From: Verrucomicrobiota bacterium
Lineage (GTDB): Bacteria > Verrucomicrobiota > Verrucomicrobiia > Limisphaerales > JADLHS01
DNA length: 6,109 bases
Reading direction: 5' to 3'
NCBI GenBank assembly: GCA_004297495.1
Contig: SCTL01000286.1
Coordinates: 1-6,109, forward strand
Part shown: positions 1 to 6,109 of the stretch, one piece after another
How the letters are laid out: each line of letters opens with the position of its first letter
Position numbering within the stretch: position 1 is the first letter of the stretch
Made by a program: the position numbers and the translations under genes
The notes under the pieces: model-generated
What the model was told of the DNA's origin: nothing
Seen by the model: only the letters and a program-made list of their open reading frames with translations
Databases searched by the model: none

Positions 1-702
1 CCGTCCGCACGCGGCGGCGCGGTCGAGAATGGTGCGGGCGACTTGCGTGGCCATCTCGCCGAGAAATTCCAGATCGTGGCTGTCGTGCTCGATGTGGCCG
101 ATGTCCACTTCGACAATGCGCGCGCCGGCGAGTGAAGCGTCAATCAGCAAGCCAATGTCCACGCCGTAATCGTTTTCAAATTTCAAACGGCGGAGCAGTT
201 CGCGCCGCGCGGCGACGATGCCGCCGAGCGGTTGCTCGAAATGCGTCAGCTCGGGAAAATACGTTTGCAGCAGCGGGCGGGCGGTGAGGGCGGTCACGCG
301 CCCGGCGCGGCGCGAGAAGCTGGCTTTGACAAAATCGGCGCGATTGGTCAGCAGCGGTTCCGCCATGAGTTCGACCAGGTCCTTGCGCAAGCCCGCGAGA
401 TCGCCGTCGAGATAGAGAATGAAATCGTTGCGCGCGGCGAAGAGCCCGTCTTCGAGCGAGCCGCCCTTGCCGAGCATGGTGCTGGTGATGACGCGCGCGC
501 CGGCGGCGTGGGCCAGTTCGGGCGTCCCATCAATCGAGCCGTCGTCGAGCACCAGGACTTCATCCACCAGCGGACTGCCCAGCGCGAGCCGGACGACGGA
601 CGCGATGCGGGCGGATTCATTGAGCACCGGAATGACGACGGAAATTTTTCCCGTCGCGGGCAACGACGATTCAGCATGCGAATTCTTTCGGCGCAGTTTC
701 AC
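1..702 (-). CDS. GpgS-like (GT81) glycosyltransferase, C-terminus cut by window edge
   Basis: This is probably a cytoplasmic GT-A fold enzyme that moves glucose from an NDP-sugar to 3-phosphoglycerate or a similar acceptor. Translating the minus strand gives 234 uninterrupted residues up to the left edge. Visible motifs are PVLNE (25-29), DDGSIDGT (53-60), a conserved Lys in GKGG (K79), the metal-binding DGD (99-101, where actinobacterial GpgS has DSD), GRVTALTARPLL (134-145), QPLGG (157-161), YGVDIGLLID (179-188) and a His (H206) at the place of the GpgS metal-ligand His. Order and spacing match GpgS (about 320 aa) from memory, so perhaps a few dozen C-terminal residues are missing. No ATG lies upstream of the fold. 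An in-frame TAG (717-715) leaves GTG at 702 as the best start; TTG at 663 is an alternative. No clear Shine-Dalgarno is seen. The gene follows the propeller gene by 58 bp. The GpgS-like family is fairly secure; the exact substrate is inferred, and mannosyl or other acceptor use is possible. Confidence 0.82.
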   Translation of the reverse strand, partial: MKLRRKNSHAESSLPATGKISVVIPVLNESARIASVVRLALGSPLVDEVLVLDDGSIDGTPELAHAAGARVITSTMLGKGGSLEDGLFAARNDFILYLDGDLAGLRKDLVELMAEPLLTNRADFVKASFSRRAGRVTALTARPLLQTYFPELTHFEQPLGGIVAARRELLRRLKFENDYGVDIGLLIDASLAGARIVEVDIGHIEHDSHDLEFLGEMATQVARTILDRAAACGR

Positions 703-760
703 CGAGTTTAGATGCTACACGCCGGAAGGGAATTCAACTGCGAGCGTGGGACTTTTTTTG

Positions 761-1954
761 TTACTTCGGTTTCGCGCCGAAGCAGTAAACACTGCCGTCG
801 TCGCAGCCAATCACAATTTTTCCATCCGCCACGGCGGGCGAACTGTCAATCGGCTGGCCGAGTTCGTAAGACCAAAGTTCCTTGCCGTCTTTCAGCGACA
901 CGAGATAAAGCCGTCCGTCATCCGAGCCAACCACGACTTTGTCGCCACAGACGACGGGCGAACTGTCCACTTTGCCGCGCGTGGCGAAACTCCAGACGGA
1001 TTTGCCGTCGGCGCGATTTACGCAGTGCAACATTTTGTCGCGCCCGCCGAAGAGCACGCGGTCGCTCGTGACGGCAGGCGAGGAGAAGAAGGGAAATTTT
1101 CGGTCGGAGAATTTCCAGAGGTTGGAACTGGTCTTCAAATCCACGCAGAGAAATGCGTTCTCGTAGTGGCCAAAATAAGCGCGGCCCGCGGCGAGCGCGG
1201 CGGAGGCGGCGATGGGCGCGCCGATTTCGTTGCTGGTGCTTTGTGAACCGTCCGCGAGCGAGACGACGTGCAGTTGGCCGTCGCAGCCGCCGAAGACGGC
1301 GACGCCATCGGCAATCGCGGGCGAGCCGTTGATGTAATTGCTGGATTCAAAAACCCAGTTGCTCTTTCCGGTGGCGGCGTCGAGGCAGTGGAGTTTGAAG
1401 TCGTAGCTGCCAATGAGAACATTCGTTTCCATAACTCCCCTCACCCCGTCCCTCTCCCCATCGGATGAGGAGAGGGTGGACGTAGGCCGGGTGAGGGGCG
1501 TGACGAACCAATTGGGCGAGCCGAGAATCTTGTCGCCGGTTTCGTATTTCCAAACCTGTTTGCCGGAGGCGGCGTCGAGCGCGTAAAGATTGGCATCGCT
1601 GGAGCCGACGAAAACTTTTCCGTTCAGCACGAGCGGCGAGGATTCAATCGCGCCGCCGTTGGTGCAGGCCCAGATTTTTTTGCCGGTCGCGAAATCCAGC
1701 GCGTAAAGATTGCGGTCGTTCGACCCGATGAACACGCGATCCGCCACGATGGCAGCGGAGGATTTCACGGGACTTTGCGTCTTGAAGGACCAAAGCAGAA
1801 CCGGTTTTTCGGGCAGCGCGCCGGTCGCCGAACCTTGCAGCGCCGGGTTTCCCCGGAACATCGGCCAATCCGCGGCGTGCGCTGTGGCCACAATTAGCCA
1901 GGCCGCGAAAAACCGAACGGCGATCCGTGGTGTTTGCCGAAAGAAAGGCTTCAT
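761..1954 (-). CDS. Secreted eight-bladed PQQ-like beta-propeller protein
   Basis: This is an exported protein of the PQQ-like beta-propeller repeat superfamily (PF13360 type). Residues 1-27 form a signal peptide: basic start, hydrophobic core, AHA cleavage site before ADW. DWPMFRG follows, typical of this group in Verrucomicrobiota and Planctomycetes. Eight blades then share the pattern SSP-x5-V-x-x-G-S-x-D-x-x-LYALD-x-x-TGK-x-x-W, with the SP-equivalent residues at 67, 107, 147, 212, 252, 293, 333 and 373. Spacing is 40, 40, 65, 40, 41, 40 and 40 residues; the long third blade holds an inserted palindromic repeat at about residues 153-174. At 397 aa it is far shorter than quinoprotein dehydrogenases (about 600 aa) and lacks a cytochrome motif, so an enzyme role is not supported. 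BamB, also eight-bladed, is a lipoprotein; this one has no lipobox Cys. The function is probably binding or scaffolding in the periplasm, but the ligand is unknown. The start ATG (1954) has no good Shine-Dalgarno. A second ATG at 1959 is out of frame. Confidence 0.92.
   Translation of the reverse strand: MKPFFRQTPRIAVRFFAAWLIVATAHAADWPMFRGNPALQGSATGALPEKPVLLWSFKTQSPVKSSAAIVADRVFIGSNDRNLYALDFATGKKIWACTNGGAIESSPLVLNGKVFVGSSDANLYALDAASGKQVWKYETGDKILGSPNWFVTPLTRPTSTLSSSDGERDGVRGVMETNVLIGSYDFKLHCLDAATGKSNWVFESSNYINGSPAIADGVAVFGGCDGQLHVVSLADGSQSTSNEIGAPIAASAALAAGRAYFGHYENAFLCVDLKTSSNLWKFSDRKFPFFSSPAVTSDRVLFGGRDKMLHCVNRADGKSVWSFATRGKVDSSPVVCGDKVVVGSDDGRLYLVSLKDGKELWSYELGQPIDSSPAVADGKIVIGCDDGSVYCFGAKPK
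1437..1498. repeat. Palindromic REP-like element inside the propeller gene
   Basis: This is an imperfect inverted repeat. The outer arms CCCCTCACCC (1437-1446) and GGGTGAGGGG (1489-1498) are perfect complements. The inner arms CCCTCTCC (1450-1457) and GGAGAGGG (1469-1476) are also perfect, with an 11-base tip loop between them. The C-rich and G-rich arms differ sharply from the surrounding codon pattern. The sequence resembles a widespread intergenic repeat of the form CCCTCACCC...CCTCTCCCC...GGAGAGGG...GGTGAGGGG known from many Gram-negative genomes (family assignment from memory). Read in the gene's direction it encodes PLTRP-x-STLSS-x-DGER-x-GVRG, adding a loop to blade 3 without breaking the frame. 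It is the only copy in this window. Confidence 0.85.
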
Positions 1955-2063
1955 TTCATTGGACTATGCGACAGTTGGCGGCGTGCGGCAAACGGATTGC
2001 TTTTGGAAAAGTTACCAGTTTGTCACCGTAGAAATGTTGCGAATAATTTCGGCCACGGAATAC

Positions 2064-2092
2064 TTGCATCCGTTGTGGCACGGCGTTAGAGT
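2064..2092 (+). promoter_or_regulatory. Candidate sigma-70-like promoter for the Ig-like protein gene
   Basis: A TTGCAT hexamer (2064-2069) and a TAGAGT hexamer (2087-2092) are separated by exactly 17 bases, in the 230-bp gap between the divergent propeller and Ig-like genes. They would give a leader of roughly 85 bases before the ATG at 2185. Each box departs from consensus at two positions and such matches arise by chance. No comparably good pair was found for the propeller gene on the minus strand. Confidence 0.25.
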
Positions 2093-2097
2093 CCGAC

Positions 2098-2122
2098 ACC
2101 AGAAAGAACCAGACCAGAAAGA
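2098..2122 (+). repeat. Short direct repeat upstream of the Ig-like gene
   Basis: The 10-mer ACCAGAAAGA occurs at 2098-2107 and again at 2113-2122, 15 bases apart start to start. It sits just downstream of the candidate promoter and 63 bases before the ATG at 2185. It could be a regulator or RNA-binding site in the leader, or a small chance duplication; nothing else in the sequence decides this. Confidence 0.4.
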
Positions 2123-2184
2123 TTGACTGCAAACCCGGCTTCTTGAGAACCACCTCTTTAGTCGTCGGTCAAACCACAAAACAA

Positions 2185-4341
2185 ATGAAGTGTATGAAAA
2201 GAATCCTGCTTAGTCTCTTAATCCTCCTCACAGCCTGCGTCACCCAAGTTCGGGCGCAAGTCATATTGCAAGACAGCTTCCCATACTCAGATGGCATATT
2301 GACGAACGTCTCTGCCAACCTGTGGACTAATTACAGCGGCGCGATTGACTCAGCCGTTGTCAGTGGTCGGCTGCAGGTCTTCGGCACCCGGGCTGGTGAC
2401 GTTTACCGGCCGTTCACGAATACGCCAACTTCGACACTTTTCGCGAGCTTCATTGTCAACTCGACGAATCTACCCGTGAACAGTAATTACTTCGCACATT
2501 TCAGCCAGAACTCGTCAACGTTCCGGTGCAGGGTGTGGGGTGGACAGGGCCGCAGTCCGAATACATGGCGGCTTGGCGTGAGTGCTGGAGCCAGCAGCGC
2601 TGTTGGAAGATTCCTTCCGCTTGATTTGGCGACCAACACGGATTATCGGGTCGTGATCAGCTATGACACGAACGCCTTCTTGGGTACGTTATGGATTGAT
2701 CCGGTTTCTACCAGTGATGCCAACGTACAAACGATAGACACAGTCACTGGCGCTACCATCGGATTCTTCTCCTTCCGGCAATCAAGCGCCAATGGCCAAG
2801 CTGGTCAACTCGTGGTGGATGATTTGTACGTCGGAAACTCCTTTGATGACGTGAATGTCGGTGCGGTGAAGCCGGCCACGGTTTACTATCAGCCGATTGC
2901 TGCTGCGCTGGCATTTGAGAACGCTAGCACGAACCTGTACTGTGTCAGTGGCGGGGCTGGGACGGTGAGCTTCCAGTGGACACATGCTGGAACGAATCTT
3001 GTGGACGATGCAAATTACGTCGGCAGCACGAGCAACGTTCTTTCACTTGTTTCGGCGATAACCAACCAGTCAGGTGAGTACCGTTGCATTGTCACCAGCA
3101 CAACGAATGCAATTTTTGCGAGCAGTGTGACATCGGCGGTTTCGCAGGTGACTATTACAAACGCGCCCATCCCGCCGACAATTTCAGGCATTACAGGGAA
3201 CACCAACGTCTCCTCTCACACCACGGCTACCGTGACAGTACTGGCAAGCGGCCCGCCAACGCTCTCGTATCAGTGGTATTATTATCCTTCCTTCGTTCCT
3301 CCAGATGCCGCGAATTTTTCCGGTCAGAATGCTACAACGCTTACGATTACGGACGCGTTGCCGAATAATGACACGGCCAGCAACTATGTATGCGTGGTTT
3401 CCAATCCTTACGGGAGCAAGACCAGCGCGGTAGCGACCGTCACCGTCACTCCGCCCCCTGCCGTCTCGATTGCCTTCCTGCGCACGCTTGTGGATCCCAC
3501 CACTTATTTGGCCACCAACTCTACCTTGCGCTGGCAGGCGACCGGTTCGGTCACCACGTTCACCAATCTTACCACGGGCAATACTGCCTCCTATTACCTT
3601 CAGGATAGCACGGCAGGGCTCAATATTTTCCTTACTGGCACCTCTACATTCCGACCAGCTCAGGGTGACGTGGTGACGTTCGTCGGATTCCTGTCGAGCT
3701 TTAACAGCACCCTCGAATTGGAGGCGGACACCACTGACTTGAGCACCTCCTATACGATCCTCAGCAATAACATCGCCCTGCTCCCCGCTCCCAGACCCAT
3801 TCCATTCTCCATCACCAACAATCTGTCTTTGGTGGAGACAAATGTTGAAGGTTCGATCGTGATGCTCACAAATGTTTATTTCGGGACGAACGCCGGGGTG
3901 GTTCTTTCAACCGCCGCAAATGCCACGATCATCGTCACGAATACCGCGGGAGAAACGTTCAACTTGTTCTTTGCCTTCCTGGATCAAGACACGGCCGGCC
4001 AAACTTTGCCGGCGTTTGCCAACACGGTCGTCGGACCGCTCACGCAGAATCTGAACAACAGCACCACTCCCCGCAATCAGGGCTACAGTGTTACTGTGAC
4101 GCGCTTCTCAGACATCGTCACCAACCCAATCACGGTTTCAGCGTCGCACGCCGGTAACAGCACTACGCTGACTTGGGGCGCTGCGCCCGTGAGTTATACG
4201 TACGGAGTTCAAGCTTCCACAGATGTGCTCGGGCCTTACGCGTCTCTCACGAACAAGGTGCATTTCACCGACTCGTCCGGCACGTTCACCGATACGAGCG
4301 CGAGTGGCAGCCAGAAGTTCTATCGCGTGACCACGCCTTAA
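2185..4341 (+). CDS. Secreted multidomain protein with Ig-like and OB-like domains
   Basis: This is a large exported protein, 718 aa from the ATG at 2185; ATG 2194 and TTG 2143 in the same frame are alternatives, and none has a clear ribosome site. The N-terminus MKRILLSLLILLTAC is a signal sequence. Cleavage could follow VRA (residue 24), or LTAC could act as a lipobox with Cys18 lipidated. Domains in order: a beta-rich N-terminal domain (26-224, starting DSFPYSDG); Ig-like 1 (227-326) with C253, W265 and GEYRC ending at C301; Ig-like 2 (329-422) with W364 and C403 but no first-strand Cys; an OB-fold-like domain (about 427-534) with YYLQDSTAGLNIFL and GDVVTFVGFL, as in YhcR-type OB domains; a further beta-rich domain (about 535-646); and a Fn3-like tail (647-718) ending KFYRVTTP. 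No catalytic motif is seen. It is rich in Thr, Ser and Asn, as surface proteins often are. Adhesion or glycan binding is an inference. An intrinsic terminator lies 29 bases after the stop. Confidence 0.9.
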   Translation: MKCMKRILLSLLILLTACVTQVRAQVILQDSFPYSDGILTNVSANLWTNYSGAIDSAVVSGRLQVFGTRAGDVYRPFTNTPTSTLFASFIVNSTNLPVNSNYFAHFSQNSSTFRCRVWGGQGRSPNTWRLGVSAGASSAVGRFLPLDLATNTDYRVVISYDTNAFLGTLWIDPVSTSDANVQTIDTVTGATIGFFSFRQSSANGQAGQLVVDDLYVGNSFDDVNVGAVKPATVYYQPIAAALAFENASTNLYCVSGGAGTVSFQWTHAGTNLVDDANYVGSTSNVLSLVSAITNQSGEYRCIVTSTTNAIFASSVTSAVSQVTITNAPIPPTISGITGNTNVSSHTTATVTVLASGPPTLSYQWYYYPSFVPPDAANFSGQNATTLTITDALPNNDTASNYVCVVSNPYGSKTSAVATVTVTPPPAVSIAFLRTLVDPTTYLATNSTLRWQATGSVTTFTNLTTGNTASYYLQDSTAGLNIFLTGTSTFRPAQGDVVTFVGFLSSFNSTLELEADTTDLSTSYTILSNNIALLPAPRPIPFSITNNLSLVETNVEGSIVMLTNVYFGTNAGVVLSTAANATIIVTNTAGETFNLFFAFLDQDTAGQTLPAFANTVVGPLTQNLNNSTTPRNQGYSVTVTRFSDIVTNPITVSASHAGNSTTLTWGAAPVSYTYGVQASTDVLGPYASLTNKVHFTDSSGTFTDTSASGSQKFYRVTTP

Positions 4342-4370
4342 ACGAGAACTTCGAAACAGGAAGACTCAGC

Positions 4371-4402
4371 GCCCCGGCTTTGCAGCCGGGGCGTTTTTGT
4401 TT
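4371..4402 (+). terminator. Rho-independent terminator after the Ig-like gene
   Basis: A perfect 9-bp G+C-rich stem (4371-4379 paired with 4384-4392) with a 4-base TTGC loop is followed by GTTTTTGTTT. This is a strong intrinsic terminator for the plus strand, 29 bases after the TAA. The other strand has no T tract after the hairpin in its direction, so it appears to work one way only. It lies in the 88-bp gap between two convergent genes and protects the minus-strand gene from antisense reading. Confidence 0.92.
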
Positions 4403-4429
4403 CAGTGCGTTGATTTGCCGCAAGAAATG

Positions 4430-6109
4430 TTACCGGTCCGCACGCCACGGCTTCGCCAGTTTGTAACTGCTGGACATCTGTTCGCACTCCTCCGCCAATG
4501 CTGTTTGACGCGTGCGCGAAGCAAGGTCAAAAGCGCTCTGTGTTGCTGCAATCGCTTCCGGAAACCGGCCCGCTTCAGCATAGGCGGCGGCAAGAGTTTT
4601 CAGTTTCTCAGCGTCCTTTCGTCCCGTCAGTTCACACGCCCGTTCCGCCATGCGTACGGCTTCGATTCCGTTGCGGACTGCCGGGCTAGGATCGGTGGAC
4701 AGGATCCACGCCAGTCCATCGAGCGCATCGGGAAAATCCGGCTGTAGCAGCAACGCGCTCGCGTATTGGGCCATCGCTTCACGGGTTTTGTTTGCATGAG
4801 CAAGCGCCACTGCAAACTGGGAGTGTGCGTTCGCATCCGTGGAGCTGCGGCCAACGGTTTTGGAAAACAGTTCGGACGCTTCCTGCCACTGTGCCAATTG
4901 ATTGAGCGCGAGCGCGAGGTTGTATTCGGTTTCAGGGTTGCTGGGATTTAACTTCATGGCTTCGCGAAGTTCCAATGCGCCTTCCTTTGGCCGGCCTTCT
5001 TGCAGCAGAAGAATCCCAAGGTTGTTATGCGCCGGAGCGAGATTCGGATCTGACTTCAATGCGGCTTGGTAATGCGCGAATGCGTCGCTGAATCGTCCTT
5101 GCGCATGAAGCAACCGGGCGAGGGCGTTATGTGCGCCAGCGGATTCAGGATTGATCTTGAGCGCGGCTAAGTAATGGCTTTCCGCCTCAGAGTCTTGCTT
5201 TTGTTTTGCGAGCGCCAAGCCGAGGAAGATATGCGTCTGCTCCAGCGCAGGTTTGAACCCGAGCGACTTGCGATACTCCGCAATCGCTTCATCCAGCTTG
5301 CCTTGCTGGTCGAGCGCGTGGCCAAGAAAGAAATGAGCCTCCGGATAACTGGGTTTGTAACTCAAAGCCCTGCGGTAGTATTCGATCGCTTCATTGAACT
5401 TCCCCTCTTTGGCCAGCAGGCTGCCAAGCAAGGTCACCGCCATGTAATTGTTGGGCGTCACCTGTGACGCGTGTTCAAATAGCGCCCGGGTGTTGCGCCA
5501 GTATTTGAGCTGGACGCAGGTAGTGGCGGACAGAATCACAAGAGCGGCGGTGGCAACTACGCGCAGGATGAATTTGTTTTTCACAAGCTCGGCCGCGCCC
5601 CACACCACAGCGATGAACAGCCCGATCAGCGGCAGATACGTGTAACGATCCGCCCACGCCTGTTCTCCGACCTGCACCAGACCCACGACGGGAACCAATG
5701 TGCCGAGAAACCAGAGCCAACCAAACGCGAGATAGGGCCGGCTCCGGCGGAACGCAAAAACCAACCCGCTGACCACCGCCAGCAGGATAAACGCGAACGT
5801 TGCGTGGGCGGATGGAATGGACGTTTCGTAAGGATAATACGCGGAAAGATTGATCGGAAAAAACATCGCCACCACGTAATGCACGTAAGCCAGCAGCACG
5901 TGAGCGATCCGTTGGGGCAGCGGTAGCCCCGCCGTCGAAACGATGGCCGTCTTTTGCGCCGCCATCGTCAGCCAGCAAACGCCGGCGCTCAGGATGAAGA
6001 ACGGGATTTTTCCCAGTAGGAGGCGCGGAAGAGTTGAGAGTTCAAATCGGCGAAGCGGCCAAAAATCTAGCAACAGCAACACGCACGGCAGCGTGACGGC
6101 CATCGGTTT
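4430..6109 (-). CDS. TMTC-like multi-pass membrane protein with TPR array, N-terminus cut
   Basis: This is the C-terminal part of an integral membrane protein joined to a TPR domain. The frame runs off the right edge as K-P-M, and KPMAVTLP...LLLLDFWPLRR is normally internal in this family, so the ATG at 6103 is not the true start and about 150-200 residues may be missing. Numbered from that Met: hydrophobic segments at about 2-15, 32-48, 65-82, 100-118, 124-142, 154-173 and 178-196; FFPINLSAYYPYE (81-93) and GLVQVGEQAWADRYTYLPLIG (141-161) are hallmarks of bacterial TMTC-like (DUF1736-type) proteins. From about 219 to 456 run seven TPRs of 34 residues (pattern EAI-x-x-Y-x-x-AL-x-x-x-P), then a degenerate pair with ACELTG (489-494) and LAAAYAEAGRFPEAI (504-518). 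Eukaryotic TMTC proteins are O-mannosyltransferases; for bacterial homologues this activity is only inferred. The TPRs probably bind partner proteins. The gene ends with TAA (4430-4432), convergent with the Ig-like gene. Confidence 0.9.
   Translation of the reverse strand, partial: KPMAVTLPCVLLLLDFWPLRRFELSTLPRLLLGKIPFFILSAGVCWLTMAAQKTAIVSTAGLPLPQRIAHVLLAYVHYVVAMFFPINLSAYYPYETSIPSAHATFAFILLAVVSGLVFAFRRSRPYLAFGWLWFLGTLVPVVGLVQVGEQAWADRYTYLPLIGLFIAVVWGAAELVKNKFILRVVATAALVILSATTCVQLKYWRNTRALFEHASQVTPNNYMAVTLLGSLLAKEGKFNEAIEYYRRALSYKPSYPEAHFFLGHALDQQGKLDEAIAEYRKSLGFKPALEQTHIFLGLALAKQKQDSEAESHYLAALKINPESAGAHNALARLLHAQGRFSDAFAHYQAALKSDPNLAPAHNNLGILLLQEGRPKEGALELREAMKLNPSNPETEYNLALALNQLAQWQEASELFSKTVGRSSTDANAHSQFAVALAHANKTREAMAQYASALLLQPDFPDALDGLAWILSTDPSPAVRNGIEAVRMAERACELTGRKDAEKLKTLAAAYAEAGRFPEAIAATQSAFDLASRTRQTALAEECEQMSSSYKLAKPWRADR

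Noticed and set aside
348..677. Minus-strand frame of 109 codons starting at an ATG
   Set aside because: It is on the same strand as the glycosyltransferase but in a different frame; its Arg/Ser/Pro-rich product lacks motifs, while the other frame gives the full GT-A fold.
232..711. Plus-strand open frame of 159 codons
   Set aside because: It is antisense to the GpgS-like gene, rich in Arg, Glu and Gly from GC-rich codons, with no domain.
743..781. Possible terminator between the propeller and glycosyltransferase genes (CTTCGG...CCGAAG hairpin next to a run of seven T)
   Set aside because: In the direction of these genes the hairpin is followed by an A run, not a T run, and the stem is within the last codons. 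In the other direction the T run precedes the hairpin. It does not fit an intrinsic terminator.
419..1246. Plus-strand open frame of 275 codons
   Set aside because: It lies antisense across the end of the propeller gene and the start of the glycosyltransferase gene, both of which have strong family motifs. High GC without stops explains it, and its protein has no recognisable domain.
1437..1498. CRISPR repeat or transcription terminator
   Set aside because: There is a single copy with no spacers, and no T tract follows the palindrome on either strand. A mobile-type palindromic repeat explains it better.
5475..5978. Minus-strand frame of 167 codons
   Set aside because: It overlaps the membrane part of the TMTC-like gene in another frame; the overlapping frame has clear transmembrane segments and family hallmarks.

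Overview
The window looks like a chromosomal segment of a Verrucomicrobiota-type bacterium, probably near Pedosphaera/Limisphaerales. That placement is an inference from gene style: a short secreted PQQ-like beta-propeller beginning 'DWPMFRG', a large secreted Ig-like protein ending in a 'FYRV'-type tail, a TMTC-like membrane/TPR protein, and a C/G-rich palindromic repeat. No rRNA, tRNA, CRISPR array, transposase or phage gene was seen.

Layout. Positions 1-702 (minus) hold most of a GT-A glycosyltransferase related to glucosyl-3-phosphoglycerate synthase (GpgS, family GT81); its C-terminus runs off the left edge and it probably starts at a GTG. Positions 761-1954 (minus) hold a complete exported eight-bladed beta-propeller protein. 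It lies 58 bp upstream of the glycosyltransferase in the same direction, so the two may be co-transcribed. Its third blade carries an in-frame palindromic repeat that makes the blade 25 residues longer than its sister blades. A 230-bp divergent intergenic region follows. Positions 2185-4341 (plus) hold a secreted multidomain surface or extracellular protein: an N-terminal beta-rich domain, two Ig-like domains, an OB-fold-like domain, another beta-rich domain and a C-terminal Fn3-like tail. It ends at a near-perfect intrinsic terminator. Positions 4430-6109 (minus) hold the C-terminal part of a multi-pass membrane protein with a TPR array, convergent with the Ig-like gene and cut by the right edge.

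How the genes work together. No pathway links all four. Three of the four are envelope or secreted proteins. The GpgS-like enzyme points to glucosylglycerate-type compatible solute or related glycoside synthesis, but its usual partner phosphatase is not visible here. The most notable feature is the repeat domesticated inside the propeller gene. I did not find a convincing new multi-gene system.
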